The notes: generated by a model not told the origin, from the sequence alone. 50,474 nt of DNA from Patescibacteria group bacterium UBA6489 (GCA_002435385.1 DJMN01000059.1:1-50474); one strand, 5' to 3'. Positions 1 through 10,220 are shown, counted from the first letter of the stretch. Made by a program: numbers and translations.

Positions 1-1212
1 CCATATTTTGTTGATGCAGATGATAAACTAGTTTACTACAACACAACAGAATATTTATGATTTGAAAACTCATCTTGAATGATGGTATCAAATGTATGAG
101 AATGATTAAATATAAGTAGTGAACCACTTGATGAATATTGTGAATATGCAGGAGTTTTATACAAAAGACCAAACAATGCTGAATGTGTAAATAATAAACG
201 GGCAACAGCTTGGGAATGTAATGAGTGATATGCAGAGGTATGAAATAGTTGTGTATTAGAAACTCAAACTACACAATGTAAGTTATGAAGTACAGATTAT
301 TATTATACTAAACCAGCAAATGCAACTTGTGTTACAGGAGATGAATATAATGCTTGGGAGTGTAATGATGGTTATTATGAAAAATGAAATGTTTGTTTGA
401 AAGAACAAAGTAGTGATAGAAATGTAGCAAACAAAACTAATAGTAGTGAATTTTCTTATGTCCCTATAGAAAATACTATATATGTATGACCTTATGCAAT
501 ATCTCAACCTCAAGAAGAACCAGAAGTAGAGGAATCTGTTATGTGAAAAATAAATATGTATTATAATTATACTACAGAATTATTAAATGAACTATCAGAT
601 GATGCACTAGATACACTTATAACTATAAATGATACTATAGATTTCTATGAAATTTTTAAGAGCTTGTCTAATTCTTTTACAAGGACCTGATTAACAATGA
701 TAGCTATATGATGAGAAGTATGTGTAAAATGAGTAGAGGTACAATGAGTTTATACTGTTTTAAATGATTGAAGTGTATCATTAATATGAATTGCTGTATT
801 GGGGGTTGCTTGTGCTTGATGAGGAGCATTAGCTGGAGCATGAGTATTAACATCAAGAGCTTGAATGTTAATGTGAAATAGTAATAATACATTGAGAAAT
901 TGGAAAAGCAACTGATGAATTAGTGTTAATGAATATACCAAAAAAGTAAGTAAAGAGAATCTTGAAAAGATTGCAAAATCAAATGATTATAAGGAAATTG
1001 CTGAATTGCTTTGATTCTCAAAAGTAAATGGACAATATACTTTTAATAATCAACAAATATTTTATAATTCAAAACTAAAAAAGTATATATCAAAAGATAT
1101 AGATTCTCATAATTGAGGTTTTTGGAAAATGGCGGATAGTATAAAAAATCTTAATTATAAAAATACTAGACTTTGAACATTTGATAAATTTTTAAATTAT
1201 TTAGGTGAATAA
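1..1212 (+). CDS. Polymorphic toxin, C-terminal Ntox21-type RNase domain (5' end outside window)
   Basis: The reading frame is open from the first base, so the N-terminus is missing; 403 residues are visible. The first ~150 residues hold two Cys-rich modules of the form C-x(n)-P-N-A-x-C-x(n)-W-E-C-N-x-G-Y-x(n)-G-N-x-C, as in extracellular proteins. An acidic, helical linker follows, then a hydrophobic glycine/alanine-rich stretch near residues 258-285 that may be a membrane segment. The last ~95 residues match the pattern I know from bacterial toxin 21 domains: YISKDIDSHNGGFWKMA, then TRLGTFDKFL near the C-terminus. In that family the domain is a predicted RNase of polymorphic toxins. Glycines of the motif are written TGA or GGT. 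The immunity candidate starts 4 bases after the stop. Domain identity is confident from the motif; target and delivery route are inferred. Confidence 0.85.
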
Positions 1213-1216
1213 AACT

Positions 1217-1795
1217 ATGAAAAAATATTGATTTAGAATAACTAAGTATAATCCTGAAAATCGTAACGAATTATGACATTATATAGTAGATGAATGGACT
1301 GCTATAAGTGATGTTGAAGAATATAATATTAGGTGGAATGAATATAAAAAAGTAGAGTTTGCTTATGCTGATTTTATTCTAAGACTACTTGATAAATTTA
1401 ATTATAAAAAATTACAAATATTTAGTTTAGTAAAAATTTTTAAATGGAGAGAATTTTCAAAATTGAGGATAAGGTGACTTTGAAAAGAGTGAAAGACTTT
1501 ATTTAAAGATATAATAAATGAAAGAAAAAAAGAATTATCATTAAATGATATTTCAATATATATAAGTTTTTTACTAAGAGAAATGTTATGATGATTTTTA
1601 ATTTGAGAAAAAATAGAAATAAAAACTTGATATGATTATTACATGTATGTTTTAACAACAGATAAGAACATTTATGAGTATTTAAAGAATGTTAAAGATG
1701 ATATCTTATTTATTGAGGAAGTTGGTTTACACTTCTTTGAAAAATGCGAAGATTGGATTGAGGATAATTGATATAACGAAAACCATTTGCTTTAG
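1217..1795 (+). CDS. Candidate immunity protein for the upstream toxin
   Basis: This gene encodes 192 residues and starts 4 bases after the toxin stop, so the two are almost certainly co-transcribed. There is no signal peptide or membrane helix. The N-terminus reads RITKYNPENR followed by an acidic DEWTAISDV stretch; I have the impression of similar openings in small proteins encoded next to toxins in Firmicutes, but I cannot name a Pfam family. The rest is helical and charged, ending in an acidic tail. Position directly behind a polymorphic toxin is the main argument for an immunity role, which would mean binding and blocking the toxin's RNase domain in the cytoplasm. TGA encodes about nine glycines. 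Alternative: an unrelated small cytoplasmic protein. Confidence 0.6.
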
Positions 1796-1816
1796 ATAAT
1801 TAACTTAAGAAAAAAT

Positions 1817-2356
1817 ATGAAAGAAATAAAAATAAACTATGATTTTCAAGAGGAAGACCTGATTAATATAAATATGTACTATGCAAATAAAAATTTTAAA
1901 GGGTATCCTTTATCTATAGTGTTTTTTGTATTTTGAGGATATCTTTCATATATTTTATTCAGTTGAAATATATTAAATTTACAAGTACATATGATATGAA
2001 TACCTACTATTATTCTTTTTTTTGTATGATTTAAACATTTATCTATTTGAAAACAAATTTCTAGAAACCTTATAATTATTTCTATGAAAAATATGTTAAA
2101 GAATAAGGAAAATAGAGAAAGAATATTGTGAGTTATATCTTTTTCTTTGAACAAAGATAACTTTACATATGAAAAGGATTGAACTAAAAATATTACTCCT
2201 TGGGAAAATTTAAGTATTGAGGAAAATGAAAATTATATATTTTTGAATAAAACAACTTTAGGAGGTTATGCAATAGCGAAGAAAAAAATAATACCTGAGG
2301 AAAAAAGAGAAGAGGCTATAGACTTTATCAAAGAAAGATTTATTGATAGAAAATAA
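1817..2356 (+). CDS. YcxB-like membrane protein, copy 1
   Basis: The product has 179 residues. Two hydrophobic segments lie at about residues 30-75, followed by a cytoplasmic-type domain with the pattern ITPWENLSIEENENYIFL and then KKIIPEEKREEAIDFIKERF. This W..l....E...yi.l.....IPk pattern is that of YcxB-family C-terminal domains. It follows the immunity candidate by 21 bases and precedes a close paralogue by 16 bases, so it belongs to the toxin locus. YcxB-like proteins have no firmly established function; because they occur here as a pair behind a toxin they may be extra immunity proteins. That role is inference. Confidence 0.65.
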
Positions 2357-2372
2357 TAGTTAATTAAAAAAT

Positions 2373-2882
2373 ATGAAAGAAATAAAAGTAAATTATGAAT
2401 TAACGGAGGAAGATTTTATAAAATATAATATGTATTCTCTTGAAAAAGGTTTTAAAAAATCTCCTGCTGCAATAATAATTGTTATTATACTGATATTTCT
2501 TGTACTTTTACAAGATTGAAATACTTGAGGTATAGTATTAATGTCAGTTTGGATTTTGTTTTTTGTTTCAATTGCTAATCCTCTAGTAATGAAGAAAGTT
2601 TTAAAAATCTATTGTAATAGATTTTTGAAAAATAAAGAAAATAGTTGAAAAATAATATGAACAATATCTGTTTCCCTGAATAAAGATAATTTTACTAATG
2701 AGAAAAATTGAGCTAAAAGTATTACACCTTGGAAAAATTTAATTCTTGAAGAAAATAAAGACTATATATTTTTGTATACAACAAGTATAACGGCACATAT
2801 AATCCCAAAACAAAAAATTATGCCTGAGGAAAAAAGAGAAGAGGCTATAGATTTTATTAAAGAAAGATTTGTTGAAAAATAA
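2373..2882 (+). CDS. YcxB-like membrane protein, copy 2
   Basis: This 169-residue paralogue of the preceding gene shares the same MKEIKVNYE opening, two hydrophobic segments (about residues 30-70), the SITPWKNL motif and the C-terminal PEEKREEAIDFIKERF. The 3' ends of the two genes are nearly identical at DNA level, whereas the membrane segments differ, so the pair arose by tandem duplication. It is the last gene of the toxin-immunity operon; a hairpin begins 4 bases after its TAA. Function is unknown. Duplication of immunity-type genes behind a toxin is common in polymorphic toxin loci, but nothing here proves that role. Confidence 0.65.
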
Positions 2883-2885
2883 ATA

Positions 2886-2995
2886 TTTAGAATAAAAATT
2901 TTTATTTATTCTAAAAGAGTGTTCAAATTTTTTTTTACAAAGTCCACCATTTGAAAATTAAAGAAACTCGCTAAGTAAAATTAGTGAGTTTTTTT
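2886..2995 (+). terminator. Two hairpins ending the toxin-immunity operon
   Basis: A perfect 11-bp inverted repeat (TTTAGAATAAA / TTTATTCTAAA, 2886-2915) lies just after the last YcxB-like stop. A second hairpin (AAACTCGCTAA / TTAGTGAGTTT, 2964-2991) is followed by a T run and looks like a classical intrinsic terminator. The DNA between them holds nothing else I can identify. Confidence 0.7.
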
Positions 2996-3129
2996 GTTGG
3001 AGAAATGAGATTTTTTTTTAAAAATCTATAAAAAATTTCATAAATAAAAATAATATATATACTAAAGTCAAAGGAGTGATTTTTCAATATTTGAAAATAA
3101 ACACATATTTTAAAACTAACAAAAAAACT

Positions 3130-4485
3130 ATGAAAAAGACACCATTATTATTAACCTTGATTCTAACTACAACAGCCTTTGCGAGCTTTTCAGATGTTTC
3201 AAATGACCATCCATATTTAGAAGCTATAAACTATGCTCAGGAAAATAATATAGTTAATGGATACAAAGATTGAACTTTCCAACCAGAAAATAAAATTACT
3301 AGAGAGGAGTTTACAAAAATAATAATAAGATCAAACTTTTCAGATTCTGAGATATACTGAGGAAGTTGTTTTCCAGATGTAAATTGATGAGATTTTGAAA
3401 AATATATTTGTACAGCTAAAAGAAATGGAATAATAGGATGATTTAAAGATTGAAGTTTTAGACCTATGGATAATATATCTTTTTTAGAAGCTGCTAAAAT
3501 TATAATCATAGGATTAGGGAAGCAAGAAGAAGTTTGAGACAACGAGTGAATGATGAAATATTGATTATATTTACATGATAAAAACGCTATTCCTACATCT
3601 GTGATTGATAATGAACAGCAAATTAATAGATGAGAAATGGTAGAAATAATCTGGAGATTGAAATCTGGAATTGATATTGAGGAGAAAAATGAAGTGTTAA
3701 AAAATACTTGATATACGGTGTCTGATACATATGTGTATTTCGAAAATCATATAATGGAATGAGCAGATGTTTATACCTTTGAACTTTTGATTGGAGATAA
3801 ATGATACATAATGTGAGAAAATAATACTTATTATTATGGAGATAAATATTCTTATTCAAGGGATAAAAATAATGTTTATTATTATTGAGTAAAAATAAAT
3901 TGAGCTGATTCAGAAACATTTGAAGTATTTGAGTACTATGCAAAAGATAAAAACAATGTTTATTCTGCTGGTAAACTTTTGGAGTGAGCAGATGTTGAGA
4001 CATTTGAAAAGTTTTGAAGCTCTTATGCTAAAGATAAAAATTATATTTATATTACAGGAAAATGATTTGATTGATTGAAACAGGTTTATATAGAATGAGC
4101 GGATATGGAAACATTAGAAATTGTATGATGAAATTCATGATATTTAAAGGATAAAAACAATTGTTATTATGATTATGAAGTTATAGAGTGATCTGATCCA
4201 GAATCTTTTACTGTACTATATTATAATTACACGAAAGATAAAAATAATGTTTATTATTATTGAAAGCTAGTAGAGTGAGCAGATTCAAGTTCTTTTGAAT
4301 ATATTAAATCAAGTTATTGAAAAGATAAAGATAATGCTTTTTATCAAGGTAAAAAGATAAGCTGAGTAGATTTATTAACATTTGAAATATCAGAAAAAGA
4401 TTATTCGTATTCTAGAGATAAAGATAATTGTTATAATGATTGATTTATATTTTCTCTTTCGTATTGTGATGAATTTTTTGAGTAG
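3130..4485 (+). CDS. SLH-domain surface protein with DKNYY repeats
   Basis: The product has 451 residues. A signal peptide (about residues 1-20, ending AFA) leads into SLH domains: FSDVSNDHPYLEAI...GYKDGTFQPENKITREEF, then CFPDVNGGDFEKYI...GFKDGSFRP, then a degenerate third copy to about residue 195. From about residue 235 to the end there are seven units that each begin DKNNVYYYG or DKDN, spaced about 25-35 residues, with xxxxGADxxTFE between them; this is the DKNYY family pattern. SLH domains bind cell-wall polymers, so the protein should be displayed outside. ATG at 3130 is chosen because it gives the signal peptide; an upstream in-frame GTG at 3076 would bury it. No partner gene is evident. 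Confidence 0.85.
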
Positions 4486-4645
4486 GTGTAAAATGTATTT
4501 TTTTATTGTATAGTATTTTGATTTGATTATTCCAATATTGTAGCTTCTCTTCTTCTCTCAAAGGAGAAGAGCATTCAAGAGATGTCAAATAATTATATGG
4601 AGAATTTAATTTTAAGTATTATAAATTAATCTGTTATACAAAAAA

Positions 4646-4676
4646 ACAAACTTACTAATATTAGTAAGTTTGTTTT
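4646..4676. terminator. Bidirectional terminator overlapping a stop codon
   Basis: A perfect palindrome with 14-bp arms (AACAAACTTACTAA / TTAGTAAGTTTGTT) and T/A runs on both sides lies between convergent genes. The TAA of the minus-strand methyltransferase is inside the hairpin loop. A smaller hairpin (TCTTCTC / GAGAAGA) lies upstream, around 4552-4572. Confidence 0.8.
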
Positions 4677-5476
4677 TGGGGATTTCATTGAACTACATAC
4701 ATTTCGTGATATATCTTAATTCCTGCAAGTCTTCTTTTTTCAGCTTCTTTTGCACTTATATGTTCTTTTCAATCTGGATCTTCAAAGAATTGGCATTCAA
4801 GTATTCCGGAGTCCTCTAATGATTCAAAAAAACTTAGATTTGTGGTTGGACATTGAGGGATTATAGACTTTGCTAATATCTCTGGTTGATATCAGTTATT
4901 TTTAAACATTTTAAATAAATTTTCTTCTCAGACTCTAACTGCTGTATTTAAAACTGCAATTGCTTCAGAATTTGCTTCACGTAATTTTCTTAATAATTTA
5001 CTATTTAATCCAAGTCCTATATTATTTCATTCCTCTTCTTGGCAATCCTCAAAATAATAATAATGGGCAATATCATCATGCCAAAAGTTTTGATTTTTAT
5101 GTCTTGCTACTTGAGGAATACATGCTACTACGAATACTCTTTTCTTTGTATTTAATACTTCACGAATTATTTCATGATCCAGCAAATCCACAGAGTCTGG
5201 GATAGCTTTAAATTTATGAGCAAGCTCAGGATGAGTCTTTTGTACATTTCTTATAGCATATGGGATTACATTAGAATTATAATCTGATCAGACTACACTT
5301 TTTGCACCTAACTCTAAAAGAAGTCAAACATTATATCATAATCAAACTCCAACTTCAATTACATCAGCACCTTGGATCTTAGATCTTTCAAGTCAATCTC
5401 GGAAAATGTCGTTCCAACTATCTCTTCTAAAACCATCAGGAGGAATCTCATCATCAGAACACAATAATTTATCCAT
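4661..5476 (-). CDS. SAM-dependent methyltransferase, MMT-like
   Basis: This is a 271-residue Rossmann-type methyltransferase. Motif I is VIEVGVGLGYN (about residues 40-50), followed by an acidic residue in VVGSDYN. The middle of the protein, ACIPQVARHKNQ ... HYYYFED ... GLGL, resembles the methyltransferase domain of methionine S-methyltransferase (MMT), which I know to carry ACIPQVLNPN and FGLGLI at the same places. The substrate could therefore be methionine or another small molecule; this is family resemblance only. The usual C-terminal aminotransferase-like part of plant MMT is absent. The gene stands alone, and its stop codon lies inside the shared terminator palindrome. Confidence 0.7.
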
Positions 5477-5726
5477 ATTCTTATAGTTAATAATAAAATT
5501 TTTATAAAAAATTCACTTATTTTTGATGGGAGGGTGATTTGTAGGATGTTTTTACAGAAAAAATAGTTTTTTTGAGAAAGAAAATATCACTATTACTTAT
5601 ATATTTAAAGTTTTATACCTTGTTGATTATATAAGTAAATAAATTATTTTTTTATATATAATAAAAAAAATAATTATTGCAAATTTATTTTTAAAATATT
5701 GATTTTTTCCTATAATAGAGCCTAAA

Positions 5727-5760
5727 AAAATGAAGATACTTTTTTAAGTATCTTCATTTT
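5727..5760. terminator. Bidirectional terminator overlapping a stop codon
   Basis: A perfect 15-bp inverted repeat (AAAATGAAGATACTT / AAGTATCTTCATTTT) with a four-T loop. It ends the minus-strand C39-like gene, whose TAA is at the loop. The region 5477-5726 otherwise holds only very AT-rich DNA, presumably with the promoter of the methyltransferase gene. Confidence 0.8.
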
Positions 5761-6706
5761 CTGCTTTAGATAAAACTAATATTTGTTTTTTTCATTCTTT
5801 GAATCTGTCTGGATATAAATCTTCATCAAAGTTGAATATATTATCCATCAGTACTTTCCGTCTGTACATATATCAGTCTCATCTACTTACTCAAACTTCA
5901 TTTGTTACAAATATGTCATCCTTGTATCATTTTATAACTAAGTTGTGGTAGACTGGTCATCATCCTAAAAAATAGTTGTTATCTACTCATTTTCAATAAA
6001 TTGGAACTATGACAGGATTTCATTTAGCTATATTTTCTCTGATTATATCTATTGTTGGGTCATCTATTATTTCTCATACTACTTTTTGTTCTTCTCATTG
6101 AAATGCTATTATGAATTCTAGAGTATCTTGTAAGGACGTGTGTTTATATCATCATTCTAAAACTAGGTCTTCTATTTTTTTTATTTTTAATAGGTCTTCG
6201 TTGTATTCTTTTAGGTCTGGTTCTTGTCAGGTTAAGTAGTAGTATCAGTTTAAGAAACTTGCTTCTTCGCAGAAGTTTTGATATGGATCACTAAAGTCTC
6301 ATTTTATAGCTTGGGAGTAGAATTTTATATCTAATATTTTTTCTTCTGGGATCTCAATTTTTTTATTTTTTTCTTCCTCTTCTTCTTTAGCTATTGTTTC
6401 TTCTATTTCTTTTTGTTGAAAGTGTTTTTTCAATATTAAATTTTTTCTTTGTGTCTTTAATGTATCTATTGTATCTTCTGCTTTTTCTAGTTGTCATTCT
6501 AATATTTTGATTTTTTTCTTTTCTGCTATTTGTTGAAATTTTCTTATGGTTTCTTTGGTTTCTATCTTGTCTTTTAGTTCTTTTATTTCTTCGTATTGTT
6601 GTATTAATTCTTGGTTTAGTTGTGTGATTTTTTGGTCTTTTTCTGATTCTCCAAAACAGGATGTTAAGATGAAGAGTGGTAAAATTATTACTAATAATTT
6701 TTTCAT
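5744..6706 (-). CDS. Lipoprotein with coiled coil and C39-like peptidase domain
   Basis: The product has 320 residues. The start gives a lipoprotein signal peptide with lipobox LTSC (Cys17). Residues ~20-115 form a long charged coiled coil. The C-terminal ~200 residues look like a peptidase_C39_2-type papain fold: NFCEEASFLNGYYYL supplies the candidate catalytic Cys, GNPVIVPIYG and GPVYHNLVIKGY the His, and FVTNEVG the third residue. In this family such enzymes cut peptides or cell-wall cross-links outside the membrane. Here the protein would be tethered by its lipid and held away from the membrane by the coiled coil. The gene is monocistronic and has 16-18 TGA glycines. Confidence 0.7.
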
Positions 6707-6820
6707 AATATTCTAGTATTTTTATAAATTTGAGTGTTTTTGATTTTACTATTTTATCAAAAAATGTTCTTTTGTAAAATTTATTAACTACCTAAATATT
6801 TCATATTTTTGTAGGAGAAA

Positions 6821-6904
6821 ATGCTAGAATTCAAGAAATACATTAAAAAAGTTGAGATTAATCTTTTTTGACTATACTTTGGAGGATTAGTTGATTATAA
6901 GTAA
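6821..6904 (+). CDS. Short ORF upstream of the SpoU methylase
   Basis: An ATG with a good ribosome-binding site (TAGGAGAAA immediately upstream) opens a 27-residue frame with a basic N-terminus and a hydrophobic, aromatic C-terminal half; it ends 4 bases before the methylase ATG. TTTGGAGGA inside this ORF would serve as ribosome-binding site for the methylase. It may be a small protein or a leader whose translation couples to the next gene. I do not recognise a family. Confidence 0.35.
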
Positions 6905-6908
6905 AAAT

Positions 6909-7364
6909 ATGTCAAAAATAGTTCTTTTGGATTCAATAAGGTCAATGCAGAATGTTGGTTCTATATTTAGGAATGCTGATGGGGCCTGATTTGATAAGGT
7001 TGTAATGACTTGATATACTCCGTTTCCTCCTAGAAGTGATATAAGCAAAACTGCTCTTTGAGCTGAGACTTGGATTGATTGGGAGTTTTTTGAGGATGCT
7101 AAGGAATATGTGGAAGAGTTGAAAAATAATGGGTATAAGATTTATAGTGTTGAGTTGACTTCTGATGCTGTTGATTATAAGGAGCTTTTTGAGGAAGAGA
7201 ATATTGATAATGTATGTTTGATTATGGGGAATGAGATTTCTTGAGTTAGTCAGGAGTTGCTTGATTTTTCTGATAAAAAAGTTGTTATACCTATGAAAGG
7301 GAAAAAGGAGTCTTTGAATGTTGGGGTTGCGGCTGGGATTGTGATGTATGGATTGGTTAGGTAA
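6909..7364 (+). CDS. SpoU/TrmH-family RNA 2'-O-methyltransferase
   Basis: This 151-residue protein carries the three SPOUT motifs of the TrmH/SpoU class: NVGSIFRNADGAG near residue 15 (motif 1), LIMGNEISGVSQELL near residue 106 (motif 2) and VVIPMKGKKESLNVGVAAGI near residue 128 (motif 3). These enzymes use SAM to methylate a ribose 2'-OH in tRNA or rRNA. There is no N-terminal RNA-binding extension, so it is a minimal catalytic domain like TrmL. Which RNA it modifies cannot be read from sequence. A partial second copy of its 3' end lies at 10104-10215. Confidence 0.85.
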
Positions 7365-7473
7365 GAGGATTCTTAATGTAAAATTTGTTTTTATAGATGT
7401 AGTAATCTTTGTTTTTGATTTATTTCTTGAATTATGTTATTATTATTAATAGTTTAAGGAATAAATCTTTTTT

Positions 7474-7770
7474 ATGCTTAGAAAGAAGATATTAAAATTG
7501 ATAGAAAATTCTTTTTTGTTGGAGAATAGTTTAAAAGATGAAGTAGATGGTTTGGTAAATATTCTTAATTTTCGACAACAGAAAGAGCTTTATGATGTTT
7601 TATTATTGGAATATATAGAAACAAGTAGATTTATTTTTGATAAAATAAAGACAAAGGAAGATGCTTTGAAATTTAATGAAGCTATTTTAAAGGTTAAAAG
7701 AGATTTGTATAAAAAAGAGGAGGATCAAGAAAAAGGTGTAAGACCAGAGGATGTTTTAGATGTTTTATAG
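7474..7770 (+). CDS. Unknown small helical protein
   Basis: The product has 98 residues, is highly charged and predicted all-helical, with no signal peptide, membrane segment or cysteine. I do not recognise a family. It lies 109 bases after the SpoU gene and 8 bases before a 768-residue protein, with a ribosome-binding site for the next gene inside its 3' end, so the two are translationally linked. It contains no TGA codon, so the frame is the same under either code. Both genes lie inside the insert flanked by the SpoU gene and its 3'-end copy. Confidence 0.7.
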   Translation: MLRKKILKLIENSFLLENSLKDEVDGLVNILNFRQQKELYDVLLLEYIETSRFIFDKIKTKEDALKFNEAILKVKRDLYKKEEDQEKGVRPEDVLDVL

Positions 7771-7778
7771 GAGTAATT

Positions 7779-10085
7779 ATGCTAGAGACGGATTTACATA
7801 AACAAATAGATCGTTTGCAGGTTTTTAATCCTACTGATGATATAGATGATTATAGACAAAAATTTTTGAGTTATGATAAGAGGATAAGGGTAGTAGATGA
7901 TTTACAAAGACAAATAAAGGCTTTAGCATCAAATAATCAAGTTAGGCAAGAGTATAGGATAATGTATTTACGAGATTTATTAAGGTATTTAGGTGATACA
8001 GAGTTTAATGTTTTGAAAAGTAGATTTAATACCGAGGTTTCTGCTTATCTAGCTCGTCTTCGTTTTTTTAAAACTATGGAGTCTTCTAATAATAGAAAAC
8101 TTCTTGATGAAAGAAGGAATGAGCAAGATAAAAACTTTGCTGATGAATTGCTAAATGATGATGAGAATGAAATAAATAGAGAGGTTCAGGATAAAATAAA
8201 TGAAATAGAGAAAGAGTTTGGAATTGATATAACATGAGAAACAGATAAACTTACTTTACAATGAGCAGAGGTTCTTCAAGCAAATTTACGAGTTTTAAAA
8301 TCTATGCCAGATTTTAGGGATATATTGGAACTTATACCAGAGATAAATTTAAGACTAAAGTTATGAAAGAAGGTTAGGGCTAGTACTTTTTTGTCGAATT
8401 TTGCTTTAGTTTTTTATTTAGATGATAATCTTTGTTTTTCTATCAAGACGATTAGGCATGAACTTACACATATAAAAAGTTTTATTTATAGGTTAAATAA
8501 CATTGAAAAGGATAAGGCTATTCAAAAGGAGCTAACATTTTCTTCCTTTGGAGAGTCAAGGGAAGTAAAAAGAATTATTAATTGTTTGAATATAGATAGA
8601 AAAAAAGATAGAGATATTTTAGATTATATAAATTCTTTATCTAAGAGAGAATTACAAATGATTATGGAGTATTTGTATCTCTCAAGTTTTAACTCTTTTC
8701 AGGATTCTGATTTTATCAGGAAGTCAAGGTCTCTCCCAAGTTTGAATTTATTTAAGGATAAAGAAAGGTCTTATGTAAAAGAATTTTTGAAAGTTTTAAC
8801 TTTTATTAATAAAACTAAACAAAAAGAAATTGATAGTATGAGTTTTGATGGGATAGATTCTAGTTTATCTTATTTTGAAGATTTAGATACTGTTTATTCG
8901 GAGGTTAGGGGGTATTATTCTTTATCTGATATTAGAGGGATTGTTAGAAAGCTAATATCATTGAGACAAGTTTCTAGTTGAACTTCTATAGATGTTGTAA
9001 AAGTTTTTTCTAGTCTAAAATCAAATGATATCACTGAACTTTATAGTATATTTCATCTATGCTCAGGAAAGCTTATGGACAGTAAATTAGTTAAAATTTT
9101 TGAAAATAGTTCTAGTGGTTGAAAAAAATTAATTGATAGATTATTTGATTTTGTTGTTTCATGGAGATGATTGAATCAGATGTTTGATTATAGTGAACAG
9201 AAAGATATTATTAAAGATAGAGATGTAGTAGACAGGGTAAATGCTAATACAAGATTTATAGCAGGAAATTTGTGTATAAATGTTGATATTGCTAAGATTG
9301 ATGATGATAGAAGAGCATTTGTTGTTGATGGATATATCCCTATTAAATATATTAATTCTCAAGAAAAGCATAATGTAAAAATGTTTTTATTATATGGAAT
9401 TCCTATAAAATACATTAAATTTAATAATTCTATTGAATTAAAAAAATCTAATTTAGAGCAATGAGTAATACGTTGATATGCTAAAAGGAATTACTATACG
9501 GGGCTTGATAAATTTATTATTAATAATGTTAATAATTTAAATCCTTTGAAGGTTATTTTATACCCAGATTTATTTTATTCCTTTAAGGTTTATTCTGAGG
9601 TTTTGATTGCAGAAATAGAAGATAAACCTGTTTCAAGGAAACGTATTAAGTATAATTCTTTTGAAAGATTCTTATTCGAGATTAGAAATATTCTTAATAA
9701 TCCTAATACACCTTTTAAACCTTTTTCTAGTTTTTTTAACGACTGATTTAGGATTTCATGATGAAGGTTGATTTTTGGTAGCTGAGATATAAAAGGATGA
9801 AAATTTGTATTAGATTTGAATACTTGTACTCTTGGAGATGTTAGAAAGTTACTTGATAAAATGTATATTCTTTGAATAGATGTTGGGTCATATAGTTGAA
9901 AGAAATTTGAATATGCATCAACTATGTCAGAAGTATATTATAAGGATTTTGATGATTATAGTCGTTTTAATTATAAAATGAGAGAATTATTTAAAAGATA
10001 TCCAAAATTAAAAAAATGAGATGATAAGCAGAATTTTCCTTGAGTAGATGAATTAATTAAGAGGGGGATTTTTAGGGAGGAGTAA
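7779..10085 (+). CDS. Large unknown protein with an HELTH motif
   Basis: The product has 768 residues and no signal peptide or clear membrane helix. The N-terminal ~190 residues are helical and charged. At about residues 227-231 the sequence reads IRHELTHIKSF, an HExxH that could bind zinc; no convincing third ligand is seen, so peptidase activity is uncertain. The remainder is mixed alpha/beta without a motif I recognise, ending in a basic tail. The gene pairs with the 98-residue gene upstream. The two form the whole content of the insert between the SpoU methylase and its partial 3' copy. About 20 in-frame TGA codons show that it is adapted to the glycine code. Confidence 0.75.
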
Positions 10086-10103
10086 ATGATGTAGGATTTG
10101 TTT

Positions 10104-10215
10104 GGAGTTGCTTGATTTTTCTGATAAGAAAGTTGTTATTCCTATGAAATGAAAAAAGGAATCTTTGAATGTTGGGGGTGCGGCTGGGATTGTGATGTAT
10201 GGATTGGTTAGATAG
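10104..10215 (+). pseudogene. Partial copy of the SpoU methylase 3' end
   Basis: This 112-nt stretch aligns without gaps to 7253-7364, the last 37 codons of the SpoU gene including the stop. I count 8 differences. All but one (GTT to GGT) are synonymous, including GGG to TGA (both Gly only under table 25) and TAA to TAG. There is no start codon or upstream coding part, so it is a fragment. It ends 5 bases before the stop of a convergent minus-strand gene. Confidence 0.9.
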
Positions 10216-10220
10216 TTATT

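Noticed and set aside
3800..4460. Possible CRISPR-like or tandem DNA repeat
   Set aside because: The regularity is at protein level (DKNYY units of 25-35 residues) and DNA spacing is irregular, with no spacers.
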